Made by a program: the position numbers and the translations under genes. From positions 1,860,001 to 1,924,000 of the forward strand of contig NZ_CP073760.1 in assembly GCF_018399035.1 (NCBI RefSeq): DNA of 64,000 nt. Direction: 5' to 3'. Numbering within the stretch: position 1 is the first letter of the stretch; each line of letters starts with the position of its first letter. The DNA comes from Thiocapsa sp. GTDB taxonomy: Bacteria > Pseudomonadota > Gammaproteobacteria > Chromatiales > Chromatiaceae. Shown here piece by piece: positions 1-8,851 of this stretch. Under the pieces are notes generated by a model. That model searched no databases. It was not told where the DNA came from and saw nothing but the letters and a program-made list of their open reading frames with translations.

Positions 1-263
1 CGGCCGCAGCACCGACACAGCAGGCACAGACGCCGGCAGCCCCCGCGGCACCGCCGGTGTCGGCTCCCGCGGCTGCGCCGACCCCGACCCCGACCCCGGC
101 TCCCGCACCGGCACCCGCGGCCGAGGCACCGCAGAGTCCGCCCCCCGGCGGCAGCGCGGCGTCGCCGGCTCCTGCACCCGCTGCACCGCCTGCCGCACCC
201 GCTGCGCCGCCGCCCCAAGCGCAGCAGGCGCCGGCTACCGCGGCACCGGGGAGCGACGGTTGA
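1..263 (+). CDS. C-terminal tail of a Pro/Ala-rich protein (5' end outside window)
   Basis: The reading frame is open from the first bases of the window and ends with TGA at 261-263, so only the tail of the protein is visible. It is almost wholly Ala and Pro with a few Gln, Thr and Ser, including short PT and PA dipeptide runs. This looks like an extended linker or low-complexity tail rather than a folded domain. The stop overlaps the TTG start of the next gene (TTGA), which suggests translational coupling and a shared operon. The function cannot be inferred from this fragment. Confidence 0.6.
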   Translation, partial: AAAPTQQAQTPAAPAAPPVSAPAAAPTPTPTPAPAPAPAAEAPQSPPPGGSAASPAPAPAAPPAAPAAPPPQAQQAPATAAPGSDG

Positions 264-1393
264 GTCTCGCTCCGGAAGAATTCGATCTCGACCCGACCCT
301 CTGCCACCTGAATCACGCGGCCGTCGGACCTTGGCCGCGGCGAGCGTCGGAGGCCGTCGCGCGGTTCGCCGAGGAGAACAGGCGGCTCGGGTCGCTGCAG
401 TATCCGCAGTGGCTGGCGACCGAGCATCGCCTGCGCGAGCGCCTGGCGAGTCTCATCGGAGCCGAGTCGCCGGCTGACATCGCCTTGGCGAAGAACACCT
501 CCGAGGCACTCTCGATCATCGCCTACGGTTTGACGTGGCAACCCGGCGACGAGATCGTCGGGGTCGCGCAGGAGTTCCCGTCCAACCGGATCGTCTGGGA
601 ATCGCTCGCACCGCAAGGAGTGGTCTGGAACGCGCTCGACCTGGATGAATCTACCGATCCCGAGGCCGACCTCTTCGCGCTCTGCACACCGCGTACCCGA
701 ATGATCGCCGTCAGTTGGGTGCAATATGCGCGAGGCTTACGGCTGGACCTGGAGCGAATCGGCACCTTTTGCCGCGCCAACGACATCCTCTTCTGTGTCG
801 ACGCCATCCAGGGCCTCGGTGCCCTGCCCTTCGACCTCTCGCGCACCCGGGCGGACTTCGTCGTCGCCGACGGACACAAATGGATGCTGGGTCCGGAGGG
901 CGTCGCCCTGCTCTATGTTCGCCCCGCGCTGCGGCACACGCTGACCCTGCACCAGTTCGGATGGCACATGCTCGAGCACTCGGGAGATTTCGACCGGCAG
1001 GACTGGCAGCCCGCCGAGGACGCGCGGCGCTTCGAGTGCGGCAGTCCGAACCTCCTCGGCATCCACGCGCTCGAGGCCAGTCTCTCGCTCATCGAGGAGG
1101 TCGGCATCGAGCAGGTCTGGCGTGAGCTGCAGAGTCGCACTGCCCATCTCGTCGACGGGATCGATCGACATGGCCTGGAGCTGGTGTCGCCGCGGGAGCC
1201 CGAACGACGCTCGGGCATTGTCACCTTTCGCGTCCCCGGGACACCGTCGGCGGAGCTGTATGCCGGGCTGATGCAACGCAGGGTTCTCTGCGCCCGACGC
1301 GGCGGTGGAATTCGCTTCTCACCTCACTTCTACACCCCTGTCGAGGTCATCGACCGCGGCCTCGACGCGGTGCTCGCGATCGCGGCGGGTTAG
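260..1393 (+). CDS. aminotransferase class V-fold PLP-dependent enzyme
   Basis: This 377-residue protein has the layout of the class V aminotransferase/cysteine desulfurase-like family. An N-terminal segment (NHAAVGPWP) resembles the substrate loop, followed by a KNTSEAL segment typical of the PLP phosphate-binding region. The DAIQG segment carries the PLP-nitrogen Asp, and ADGHKWMLGPEG contains the Schiff-base lysine. Relatives include cysteine desulfurase-like and isopenicillin-N-epimerase-like enzymes; the substrate cannot be told from sequence. No obvious SufS/IscS catalytic Cys loop was noticed, so a true desulfurase role is unproven. The TTG start overlaps the stop of the upstream gene. 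The 3' end overlaps the stop of the convergent small gene by 4 nt. Confidence 0.85.
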   Translation: MSLAPEEFDLDPTLCHLNHAAVGPWPRRASEAVARFAEENRRLGSLQYPQWLATEHRLRERLASLIGAESPADIALAKNTSEALSIIAYGLTWQPGDEIVGVAQEFPSNRIVWESLAPQGVVWNALDLDESTDPEADLFALCTPRTRMIAVSWVQYARGLRLDLERIGTFCRANDILFCVDAIQGLGALPFDLSRTRADFVVADGHKWMLGPEGVALLYVRPALRHTLTLHQFGWHMLEHSGDFDRQDWQPAEDARRFECGSPNLLGIHALEASLSLIEEVGIEQVWRELQSRTAHLVDGIDRHGLELVSPREPERRSGIVTFRVPGTPSAELYAGLMQRRVLCARRGGGIRFSPHFYTPVEVIDRGLDAVLAIAAG

Positions 1394-1575
1394 GCCGCGG
1401 CTGCCTTCGGCTTGGTTTCCGCCGGCGGCAGGAACACCGTGCCCTTGCCGAAGCGGTTGACCGCCACATCGCGGACCCACTCCGGGGCATCGGCGTAAAA
1501 TCTGATGTAGGTGAAACCGCAGTCCCCGCGAGACACGGAGGCAACCCAACCTTCGAATTCGTCTTCTCTGCTCAT
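1390..1575 (-). CDS. small hypothetical protein, 61 aa
   Basis: Short reading frame convergent with the preceding aminotransferase, with which it shares 4 nt at the stops. A good Shine-Dalgarno candidate (GGAGGG) lies a few bases upstream of the ATG. The N-terminal two thirds is acidic and aromatic (EDEFEGWV, YIRFYADAPEWV) and the tail is Lys/Ala/Pro rich. No known domain is recognised. Its compact domain-like composition and RBS favour a real gene, but it is too short to be sure. Confidence 0.5.
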   Translation of the reverse strand: MSREDEFEGWVASVSRGDCGFTYIRFYADAPEWVRDVAVNRFGKGTVFLPPAETKPKAAAA

Positions 1576-1669
1576 CTCCTGCCCTCCAAACCCAATCGCC
1601 CCGCAAGGGACTTACCTCGGCAACCCCATTGGACAAGATCGCCACTTCTTCCGTTTCACCGCGTCGCCG

Positions 1670-2416
1670 TCAGCGACGTTGCATGAACAACATATAGTTC
1701 ACACCCATCCAGCGCGTATAGCTGAAGACGCGATTGAAGGGATTCACCCGAACCCCCGTGCGGTCCTTGACATCGAAGTCCTTGCCCAGCAACGCCTCCA
1801 CCTCCCGAGGCGGGACCAGCTTGCGGTAGTGATGCGTACCTTTGGGGAGCCAGCGCAGCACATACTCGGCACCGACGATGGCCACGATGAAGGCCGCGAT
1901 CGTTCGATTGATCGAGGCTATGAACATCACCCCACCCGGCCGAACCAAACGGCCGCAGTCGGCGAGAAAATCGGGGAGATGCTCGACATGTTCGATCACC
2001 TCCATGTTCAACACCGCATCGAACTGCTCGCCGCCGCGCACCAGATCCTCGGCCGTGCCCAAGCGATAATCGATCTCCAGACCGCTCCACTCGGCGTGGA
2101 GCTGCGCCACGCGCACGTTCTTCTCGGTGATCTCCACGCCCGTCACCGAGGCACCGAGCCGGGCCATGGACTCGCTGAGGATGCCCCCGCCGCATCCGAT
2201 ATCCAGCAGCTTCAGCCCTTCGAACGGACGCTCGGCCTGCGGATCCCGTCCGAACGACGCGGCGAGATGCCGGCGAATGTAATCGACGCGAAAGGCGTTG
2301 AGACGGTGCAAGGGCCAGAACGGACCCTCCGCATCCCACCAACGGTGTGCGAGTCGTTCGAAATAGGCGACCTCGTCCGGATCGATCGTGGGTGCGCTCA
2401 GATGCACGACGCTCAT
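1670..2416 (-). CDS. ubiG: ubiquinone biosynthesis O-methyltransferase UbiG
   Basis: 248 residues, the usual UbiG length. UbiG is a SAM-dependent methyltransferase that carries out both O-methylations in ubiquinone synthesis at the inner membrane surface. The sequence shows the family N-terminus with an FxxLAHRWWD-type motif (residues 18-28) and ARG-like region before the fold. SAM motif I (LLDIGCGGG) lies near residues 75-83, followed by an acidic GVEITEKN strand and NMEVIEHVEH. The tail has the RWMGVNYM segment typical of UbiG. It is transcribed away from the repeat pair at 2516-2707. Confidence is high from full-length similarity to the family. Confidence 0.93.
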   Translation of the reverse strand: MSVVHLSAPTIDPDEVAYFERLAHRWWDAEGPFWPLHRLNAFRVDYIRRHLAASFGRDPQAERPFEGLKLLDIGCGGGILSESMARLGASVTGVEITEKNVRVAQLHAEWSGLEIDYRLGTAEDLVRGGEQFDAVLNMEVIEHVEHLPDFLADCGRLVRPGGVMFIASINRTIAAFIVAIVGAEYVLRWLPKGTHHYRKLVPPREVEALLGKDFDVKDRTGVRVNPFNRVFSYTRWMGVNYMLFMQRR

Positions 2417-2515
2417 GTTCCCGCTCCTTGTGATATTTGCTTCGGGGGTGAGATCGTGGTGACGGCGCGGGATTCCAACGGGAAGGGAGCGGCGGAGGCT
2501 TCGGAATGCCCGTTC

Positions 2516-2599
2516 TAAACCGCGTCCTGAGCGAGATGCTTATTTTCGCGTGAGTTCGGCGTTTGGTGCATCCACGGCCCTTCGCGGGGACGCGGTTTA
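2516..2599 (-). repeat. palindromic element, subtype A (reverse), first half of a composite
   Basis: 84 bp bounded by TAAACCGCGTC and GACGCGGTTTA. In reverse complement it matches the copy at 54229-54313: both have CCCCGC-AAGGG, GTGGATGCACCAAACG and a GCAT-TCGCTC segment before the right arm. It lies upstream of ubiG and 23 nt from the subtype B copy. Confidence 0.9.
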
Positions 2600-2622
2600 A
2601 AATCATGTCTTTTTTTATCTCT

Positions 2623-2707
2623 TAAACCGCGCCGGCTCCGGCGGTCGTCAACTCTGCCGGGGCCGATCCCATCCAAAAACATCGCATACCGCGTGGGGCG
2701 CGGTTTA
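2623..2707 (+). repeat. palindromic element, subtype B (forward), second half of a composite
   Basis: 85 bp bounded by TAAACCGCGCC and GGCGCGGTTTA. The interior (GGCTCCGGCGG, then GCCGATCCCATCC and AAAACATCGCATACCGC) nearly matches the copy at 59522-59606. Its last three bases (2705-2707) read as TAA on the minus strand and are the stop codon of zapE. Confidence 0.9.
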
Positions 2708-3808
2708 AACGCGGGTGAGTGACTCGGAGGGCGCGGCGAGATAGGTCTCGGACTGCATCTCGATGAGCCGGCTCAGCAGCCGTTCGTGGGCGAAATCGAT
2801 CAGACCGCCTGCGTAGAGTCGCTCGATGGGGGCGGCTGTGGAGAGGATGAGCTTGACGCGTTGGTCGTAAAACTCGTCCACCAGATGCAGGAACCGCCGC
2901 GCCGCGGCCTCGTGTCTCGGCCCCAGGATCGGAACCCCGGAGAGCAGCACGGTATGAAACTCACGGGCGATCTCGATGTAGTCCGCCGCGGACCGGGCGC
3001 CGCCGCAGAGTGCGTCGAAATCGAACCAGATGACATCCGCACTCTGACGACGCACCGGAAAGGTCCGGCCGTTGACCGAGAAGGCGTCGGATCCACCTTG
3101 ATGCCCGCCGGTCAGACAATCGAAATAGTCCGCCAGACGGCGCTCGATCTCCTCCGGTCCGGCCTCTTCGACGACGAACAAGACGCCGCTGCGCGTCAAG
3201 GCACGCAAGCGATAGTCGTTGCCGCCGTCGAGCTCGAAGACGCGGGTGTGACGTTTCAGCAGCTCGATGGCGGGAAGGAAGTTTCCGCGCTGCAGGCCAT
3301 TGCGATAGAGATCGTCGGGGCGGGTGTTGGCGGTGGTGATCAGCGTGAGACCGCGGGCGAAGAGCGCGTTCAGGAGTCCGTGCAGCAGCATGGCGTCCGT
3401 AATGTCGGTCACCAGAAACTCGTCCAGACAAAGGACGCGGACCTCCTCGCATAATCCCTGGGCAATGACCTCGAGCGGATCGGGCTGCTTGGGCAGACGC
3501 GACATCCGATCATGCACGTCGCGCATGAAGTGATGAAAATGGATGCGACGCTTGCCCGGCAGATCGAGATCCTCGACGAACCAATCCATCAGGTAGGTCT
3601 TGCCGCGACCGACCCCGCCCCAGAGGTAGAGGCCGGGGACCGGCGTCGCCGGGCCGCCGCGCCGACCGGCCAGACGCCCGATCAGACCCCGCCCGAGAAA
3701 GCCCCGATCGGCTTGACGCGGCGGCGTGCGCAGAAGCCTTTCATGCAGCGCGAGGAGCAGCTCCCCGGCCTCGCGTTGGGTGGCGTCCAGCGGTTGGAAA
3801 GCGGACAT
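2705..3808 (-). CDS. zapE: cell division protein ZapE (AFG1-like ATPase)
   Basis: 367-residue member of the ZapE/AFG1 P-loop ATPase family, which associates with the Z-ring and tunes FtsZ polymer stability in proteobacteria. Walker A is GGVGRGKT at residues 64-71; Walker B is LCLDEF near 130. The HFHHFMRDVH segment between them is typical of the family, and so is TTANTRPDDLYRNGLQR. It is the last gene of a tight minus-strand run: HAD phosphatase, aminotransferase, zapE, with gaps of about 10 and 3 nt, suggesting one transcript. Its stop codon is formed by the terminal bases of the palindromic repeat. Confidence 0.93.
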   Translation of the reverse strand: MSAFQPLDATQREAGELLLALHERLLRTPPRQADRGFLGRGLIGRLAGRRGGPATPVPGLYLWGGVGRGKTYLMDWFVEDLDLPGKRRIHFHHFMRDVHDRMSRLPKQPDPLEVIAQGLCEEVRVLCLDEFLVTDITDAMLLHGLLNALFARGLTLITTANTRPDDLYRNGLQRGNFLPAIELLKRHTRVFELDGGNDYRLRALTRSGVLFVVEEAGPEEIERRLADYFDCLTGGHQGGSDAFSVNGRTFPVRRQSADVIWFDFDALCGGARSAADYIEIAREFHTVLLSGVPILGPRHEAAARRFLHLVDEFYDQRVKLILSTAAPIERLYAGGLIDFAHERLLSRLIEMQSETYLAAPSESLTRV

Positions 3809-3811
3809 GCG

Positions 3812-4999
3812 TCAGACCCCCGCCAGCCAGTCGCGGATGCGCCGAACCCCTTCATCGAGATCAGCGATCTCGCGCGTGTAGGCGAAGCGAACATGGCGCT
3901 GCGCATCGTGACGGCCGAAATCGTGACCGGGCGTCAGGGCGACGCCGGCCTCTTCCAGCATCCGGCCGGTGAAGGTCATGGAATCGATCTCCAAGCCGTC
4001 GGGCAAGCGGGCGTACAGGTAGAAGGCACCGCTCGGCTGCACCGGGATCCCGAACCCGAGATCGCGCAGCGCCGGCAGCAGACGGTCGCGGCGCATCTGA
4101 AACGCCAGACGGCGCGACTCCAGGATCTCGATGGTCGTCGGATCGAAGGCCGCCAGAGCGGCGTACTGTGCGGGTGTGTTGGCGGCGATGAAGAGGTTCT
4201 GCGCCATCCGCTCCATGACCTCGACCGCGTCCCGGGGACCGGCGAGCCAGCCGAGGCGCCAACCCGTCATGCCGAAGTATTTCGAGAAGCTGTTGATCAC
4301 GTAGAGATCTTCCGAGCCCAACGAGAGCGCGGTGCGATCCGGGACAGCGTAGGTCAGACCCTGGTAGATCTCGTCGACGACCAGCGCCGCGCCGCGCTCT
4401 CGACAAACGGCATGCAGCTCGCTCAGCACCTCCGGCGCAATCGATGAGCCGGTCGGATTCGACGGCGAGGCGACGACGACCGCGCGCACGCTCGGCGTCC
4501 AAGCGGACTCGGCCAGCGCCGCCGTCATCTGATAATCGGTCTGCGGACCGACGGGGACGGCGATCGGCTCGGCCCCCATGAGCTGCAAGACCTGTCGGTA
4601 GCACGGATAGGACGGGTCGCAGATGAGCACCCGGTCACCCGGGTCGAGTAGGGCCAGAAAGACGAGCTGAAGCGCACCCGATGCCCCGGGCGTGATCAGG
4701 ATCCGCTCGGGGCCGACCGGGGTGTCGTATCGCTCGGCGTAGTGGTCGGCGATCGCCCGGCGGAGCGCCGGAAGCCCTCCGGCCGAGGTGTAGCGGGTAC
4801 GGCCGTCGGCCAAGGCGCGTTGACCCGCCTCCAGGATCGGGCCGGGTGTCGGGAAATCCGGCTCGCCGACCTCCATGTGGACGATGGAGCGGCCGAGCGC
4901 CTCGAGCGCACCGGCACGGGCGAGCAGGCGCATGACATGAAAGGGTTCGACCCGACGGGCCTGCCCGGACAAGCGGCTGACGGCAGTGGTCGGTGTCAT
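3812..4999 (-). CDS. PLP-dependent aminotransferase, class I/II
   Basis: About 395 residues from the ATG at 4999, chosen because the family N-terminus starts here and the longer frame would overlap the upstream gene. The fold type I landmarks are VGEPDFPTP near the start, PSYPC, ASPSNPTGS, DEIYQGLTY (PLP-contacting Asp and Tyr) and SFSKYFGMTGWRLGW with the Schiff-base lysine. A C-terminal VRFAYTRE segment carries the substrate-carboxylate Arg. Close families act on aspartate, alanine or aromatic amino acids, and the substrate is not resolved. The start lies 10 nt after the HAD gene and its stop 3 nt before zapE, so co-transcription is likely. Confidence 0.88.
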   Translation of the reverse strand: MTPTTAVSRLSGQARRVEPFHVMRLLARAGALEALGRSIVHMEVGEPDFPTPGPILEAGQRALADGRTRYTSAGGLPALRRAIADHYAERYDTPVGPERILITPGASGALQLVFLALLDPGDRVLICDPSYPCYRQVLQLMGAEPIAVPVGPQTDYQMTAALAESAWTPSVRAVVVASPSNPTGSSIAPEVLSELHAVCRERGAALVVDEIYQGLTYAVPDRTALSLGSEDLYVINSFSKYFGMTGWRLGWLAGPRDAVEVMERMAQNLFIAANTPAQYAALAAFDPTTIEILESRRLAFQMRRDRLLPALRDLGFGIPVQPSGAFYLYARLPDGLEIDSMTFTGRMLEEAGVALTPGHDFGRHDAQRHVRFAYTREIADLDEGVRRIRDWLAGV

Positions 5000-5009
5000 G
5001 CGGCTGGAC

Positions 5010-5789
5010 TCAGGCCCCACCGAACGCGGCGCGATGCAGCCGATCGAGCGTCTCGAGGTCCACCATCCGGCGCTCGCCCAAGTCACCGATCAAGGCGTGT
5101 GCCGGCCGATCCGGCTCCCCGAGGTGATCCACCACCAGAGGTGCGTCGCTCAGATCCTGCCCCGCGGTGTAGTCGTTCACCGTCACCAAAAGGGCACGCA
5201 AACCGGCGCCCAACGCGGAGCGAACCCCGTTGTCCGAGTCCTCCACCGCCACACAATCGACCGCGTCGAGCCCGAGCTCGGAGAGCGCCAGCAGAAAGAT
5301 GTCGGGCGCAGGCTTCTTCGCGGGCACGACATCGCCGGCAGCAATGACCTCGAACCAATCACGCAACCCGGGCTCCCCGGCGTTGTCGAGCAGCACGCTG
5401 ACGTTCTCGGGTGTGGTCGTGGTCGCGATCGCCAGACGCACGCCGGCATCGCGCGCCTCGCGCAACAGACGCAGCACGCCCGGTCGCAGCGGGATGGCGC
5501 CGCCTTCGAGCAGCGCGACATAGTGGCGGGTCTTGGCACGATGCAGACCGGCAATCATGTCCGCCGCGTCGCGCGACGGATCGAGACTGATCCCCTCCTC
5601 TGCGATGTAGGTCGCAATCCGCTCCTTGCCGCCGGTGACCCGCAGCAGCTCGCCGTAGCGCTCCGCGTCCCAGACCCAATCCAGACCGGCCTCGGCAAAG
5701 GCGGCATTGAAGGCCGGGCGATGTCCGTCTCGCTCGGTATCGGCGAGCGTTCCGTCGACATCGAAGATCAGTGCCTTGAATCCAAGCAT
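5010..5789 (-). CDS. HAD-IA hydrolase, CbbY/phosphoglycolate-phosphatase-like
   Basis: 259 residues from the ATG at 5789, which has a strong GGAGGG site 7 nt upstream. HAD motif I is FDVDGTLADTE near the N-terminus with the nucleophile and acid/base aspartates. Motif II is the IATTTTPENV region, the lysine motif lies in VVPAKKPAPD, and motif IV is VAVEDSDNG. The helical cap after motif I carries the GGKERI segment seen in CbbY-type phosphatases. In autotrophs CbbY removes the inhibitory by-product xylulose-1,5-bisphosphate made by RuBisCO. That role would fit a purple sulfur bacterium, but no cbb genes are nearby, so the substrate is an inference. First gene of the operon with the aminotransferase and zapE. 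Confidence 0.85.
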   Translation of the reverse strand: MLGFKALIFDVDGTLADTERDGHRPAFNAAFAEAGLDWVWDAERYGELLRVTGGKERIATYIAEEGISLDPSRDAADMIAGLHRAKTRHYVALLEGGAIPLRPGVLRLLREARDAGVRLAIATTTTPENVSVLLDNAGEPGLRDWFEVIAAGDVVPAKKPAPDIFLLALSELGLDAVDCVAVEDSDNGVRSALGAGLRALLVTVNDYTAGQDLSDAPLVVDHLGEPDRPAHALIGDLGERRMVDLETLDRLHRAAFGGA

Positions 5790-5813
5790 CGTTAGCCCTC
5801 CACGGGCATCATG

Positions 5814-5839
5814 AAAAAGGCCGCCAACGCGGCGGCCTT
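5814..5839 (-). terminator. Rho-independent terminator of the cytochrome c' gene
   Basis: On the minus strand a 9-bp perfect stem (AAGGCCGCC / GGCGGCCTT, loop GCGTT) runs directly into a T tract. It sits about 25 nt after the cytochrome c' stop codon and just upstream of the HAD gene start, so it insulates the two units. Confidence 0.85.
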
Positions 5840-5864
5840 GTCGCGAATCCACGTGGATCGCGGA

Positions 5865-6329
5865 TCAATCCTTCATACGGTATTCATCGTGGCACGCCTT
5901 GCAGGTTTCCCCGAGTTTGCCGAAGGCGTTGGAGACTTCGACCTGTTCTCCGGAGGCGGCAACCTTGGAAAGATTGTCGGCCGCCGCGATGAAGTTCTTG
6001 GCGATGGTGCCGACGTTTTCCATATTGTCGAAGAACTCCGGCTTGACCCGAGTCTTGACGTTGCCGATATCCTTATCGGTTCCCGGGCCGAAGAGGGCGC
6101 CCATCCCGGAATTCGCGATAGCGGCGATCGCGTTCGCGGCCGCGGCGACCTGCGCCGCGTCGTAGTCGCCTTCCAGGTTCGACTTGATCTTGCCCATGTT
6201 CCAGCTCATGAAGCTGTAACCGGCCTGACGGTACTGGATCTGCTCCTCGGGCTTGAGGTCGGCGAGTGCCGCGCTGGCGACGCCCAAGGCGGCAATTCCG
6301 AGGACGGTGCTGGCTAGGATTCGGTTCAT
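5865..6329 (-). CDS. cycP: cytochrome c'
   Basis: 154 residues: a Sec signal peptide (about residues 1-23, ending ASAALA) and a mature four-helix-bundle cytochrome c'. The single heme site CKACH lies near the C-terminus, as in this class II cytochrome family, and is followed by DEYR. The mature protein begins with LKPEEQIQYRQ, a typical opening. Cytochrome c' is a periplasmic NO/CO-binding heme protein abundant in purple bacteria. The gene is monocistronic: about 200 bp of non-coding DNA upstream and its own terminator downstream. Confidence 0.95.
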   Translation of the reverse strand: MNRILASTVLGIAALGVASAALADLKPEEQIQYRQAGYSFMSWNMGKIKSNLEGDYDAAQVAAAANAIAAIANSGMGALFGPGTDKDIGNVKTRVKPEFFDNMENVGTIAKNFIAAADNLSKVAASGEQVEVSNAFGKLGETCKACHDEYRMKD

Positions 6330-6539
6330 TCAGCTGTCTCCATTATGGTTTAATTTCCGCGCCGGGCGTAAGGTTGGGGAGACCGGCGGCAAATTCCAGT
6401 GGCCCGACCGCGGACCGACGCCGAGGTCCGAGCATGAAAGGCGACTGGATGATAACCCATGCTCGCCGGCTTGCCACCCTGCGTTCGACGGCAGGGACGA
6501 CGTGTCGGTTGCAGGGGCGAAATCTGTCGTCGGACCCTC

Positions 6540-7955
6540 TCATTTCTCCTGGCCAGGATCTCCGATCGGTCGCACCGCACCGCTGTTTTCCAAGTAGATC
6601 AGGGCGTCATAGCGTTCCGCCATCCGGGTCGGCACATAGTTGCGCGTCCGTTCGTGCTCGGGCCGGAACACCACGCCGATGGCACGATGCGGGATCGGCG
6701 CCGCGAGCAGCTCCGAGTCCGCAAGCGCGTCGAGCAGAAGAAGCGCGGAGGCCCGACCGGTCTCGTGCATCAGGGCCTCGAAGCTCCCCGCGGCCGCAGG
6801 CGGCACCGCCATGATCTCGCCGGGCAGACCCCAGGCACGCCCCGCCATGACCGCACCGCGATACGTGGAAAAGCCCAAGGCGAAGACGGCGTCCGCTCCG
6901 AAACCCTCGCGGGCAAGCTGACCGATATTGCGCTGCCCCTGTTGGGCCATCACGGTCGCGCGCGCGTCTCCGATGTGGGTGTTGTGGGCCCAGACGATCC
7001 CCTTGGAGTCCGAGCCGAAATAGGCATGGAGGCGCCCGAGCGTGTCGAAGAAGTGATCCACGCGCAGGTTCCAGGACTCAGGGCCGGCCAGAGCCATGGA
7101 CCGGAAGTGCCGCTCGGCGCCCCGGACCGCGCGCGCACTCTGCTCGAGGTGGAAATAGAGTCCGGGATCGACCGACTCCAAGGCACCGCGACGCGCCTCG
7201 ATCATCTCGACAGCCTCCTCGACCGCGGACTCGCAACTGGCACCGCCTTCACCGACCGCGCGGGCATAGTCCGTCAGGTCATCCCCGAATCGATCCAGGC
7301 AGGCGTAGCGTTCGGCAACGGCGCTCCCCAGGTCCGGCTCCATGACGGCCAACAGGGCCAGAACCTTACGGCGTGCATCCGCCTCACCGTAGACGTCGAT
7401 GCCGTAGAGTCCGACGCGTTCAGCCCGAGGGCGACCGGCGTTGAAGTCACGCAGCCACTCGACGAACTCCAGCATCTCCGCGTTGGCCCACATCCAGGTC
7501 GGCCAACGCGAGAAGGTCTGCATCACCGCCGCCGCACTCTCGCCGGAACCGCCCAACCCCTTGACGTAGCGGTTCAGGCGATAGATCGGCACCCAGTCCC
7601 CTTCAACGGCCACGAATCGGAAGTCGCCCTCTTGGATCAGCCGGCGGGTCAAGGCAGCACGCCAGCTGTAGAACTCCGCGGTCCCGTGCGACGCCTCGCC
7701 GAGCATCACCAAACGTCTGTCCTTGGCACGCTCGACGACCGGATCCAGGTCGGAGGATGTCTCCAAGGGCGATGCCGCTTCGCGCAGGAGCGCGACCGCA
7801 TCGCCCCATCCGTCGACCGGCTCGGACCCCGAATCGGAGATCGGCTCGGCCACGCACGCGAGCGCCCAAAGCGGCAGGAGGGCGCAGAGCACGAGGCACC
7901 ACGCATGCCGCGCGCGGGTTTGCAAGATGGCTCGGTCAGCAAGCGCAAGCCTCAT
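6540..7955 (-). CDS. erythromycin-esterase family lipoprotein
   Basis: 471 residues from the ATG at 7955, preceded by a purine-rich GAGGGGGGAT stretch; a longer upstream frame lacks such support. The N-terminus is a lipoprotein-type signal ending WALAC. The body matches the erythromycin esterase/EreA-like family: MLGEASHGTAEFYSWR near the start, VAVEGDW, GLYGIDVYG, VWAHNTHIGDAR and ALGFSTYRG. These His and Glu residues belong to the conserved active site of the family. Homologues outside the antibiotic-resistance group have unknown substrates and are common in environmental bacteria, so the name should not be read as proof of macrolide resistance. A DUF2459-like lipoprotein gene lies just upstream on the same strand. 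Confidence 0.85.
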   Translation of the reverse strand: MRLALADRAILQTRARHAWCLVLCALLPLWALACVAEPISDSGSEPVDGWGDAVALLREAASPLETSSDLDPVVERAKDRRLVMLGEASHGTAEFYSWRAALTRRLIQEGDFRFVAVEGDWVPIYRLNRYVKGLGGSGESAAAVMQTFSRWPTWMWANAEMLEFVEWLRDFNAGRPRAERVGLYGIDVYGEADARRKVLALLAVMEPDLGSAVAERYACLDRFGDDLTDYARAVGEGGASCESAVEEAVEMIEARRGALESVDPGLYFHLEQSARAVRGAERHFRSMALAGPESWNLRVDHFFDTLGRLHAYFGSDSKGIVWAHNTHIGDARATVMAQQGQRNIGQLAREGFGADAVFALGFSTYRGAVMAGRAWGLPGEIMAVPPAAAGSFEALMHETGRASALLLLDALADSELLAAPIPHRAIGVVFRPEHERTRNYVPTRMAERYDALIYLENSGAVRPIGDPGQEK

Positions 7956-8072
7956 CGGATCATCCCCCCTCGTGTCGCGTCGCTTCGTCGGGATCCGGCC
8001 GGCCTTGCCCGCAAGCCCGACGATGCCATCCTCTGGAGAGGCGTCCGTTAGGCTGCTCCGCGTCAAATGGAT

Positions 8073-8651
8073 TCATTGCGATTCGGCAATCCGCCAACTC
8101 CCGAGCATCGGATGACCTTGAACCACGCAGCCGAGCTGCGTCAACCAGTTCGCCACCATGTGGTTGGAGTTGTTGTCGATGCGGTAGGGCGCCGGGTGAG
8201 GCACGAAGACAAAACCGAAGGCAGGGTTCTCGAGCCAGCCTTGTTGTAGGCCGGACGCGAACAGCGCCTCCTGACGCGCCTGAAGCCGGTCGATGCGCGC
8301 GGCGTCGGCATGGATGACGAACACTCGATCGGTCACGACGGGCACGGCAGCGCGGATCGCCTCCGGATCATGCGCGGTGTGCAGAGACTGTCGCCCGAGC
8401 GCCGCCGGGGTCCGAAGCAAGAGCACCGGAAAGGCGCGAAGCGGGCGCTGGTCGCCCTCGGCGTACCAACCCCAGTCTCCGTAAGCCCAGCGCACCAAGC
8501 CTTGGTCCGCCGTGCCGAGGACCAGACTGGTGTGGCGGCCGTGATCCAGGATGTACACCGGTCGCGAGTGATCGGTTTTCGGCGGCGGGAACACCGTCGC
8601 GACACAACCGTACAAGAAGAGTGTGCACAGGAGCACGCCGGAACGCATCAT
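8073..8651 (-). CDS. DUF2459-like lipoprotein
   Basis: 192 residues with a lipoprotein signal (lipobox LYGC). The motif VYILDHGRHTSLVL resembles the opening of DUF2459 proteins, and the gene keeps a WAYGDWGWY stretch and the late SNHMVANWL segment. The assignment to DUF2459 is by eye and moderately certain; the biochemical role of that family is unknown. It lies upstream of, and on the same strand as, the erythromycin-esterase-like gene, about 118 nt away. Both encode predicted envelope lipoproteins and may be functionally linked. Confidence 0.7.
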   Translation of the reverse strand: MMRSGVLLCTLFLYGCVATVFPPPKTDHSRPVYILDHGRHTSLVLGTADQGLVRWAYGDWGWYAEGDQRPLRAFPVLLLRTPAALGRQSLHTAHDPEAIRAAVPVVTDRVFVIHADAARIDRLQARQEALFASGLQQGWLENPAFGFVFVPHPAPYRIDNNSNHMVANWLTQLGCVVQGHPMLGSWRIAESQ

Positions 8652-8851
8652 TGATATCGATCCTCCAAACCGATCTGACGCAGCTCGATCGACCGGAACG
8701 GCGCTGAAATCGTGCCCGTCCGGATTCTACACGCTGGTGATCGCGCGCGGGATGCAACCCGATTCGATCGGTGGCAAGATCCCCATCCCCATCCCCATCC
8801 GCGTTCGACCGTCTCGGACCGCGATTCGATACTCTTCAAAAACAGGGTTCC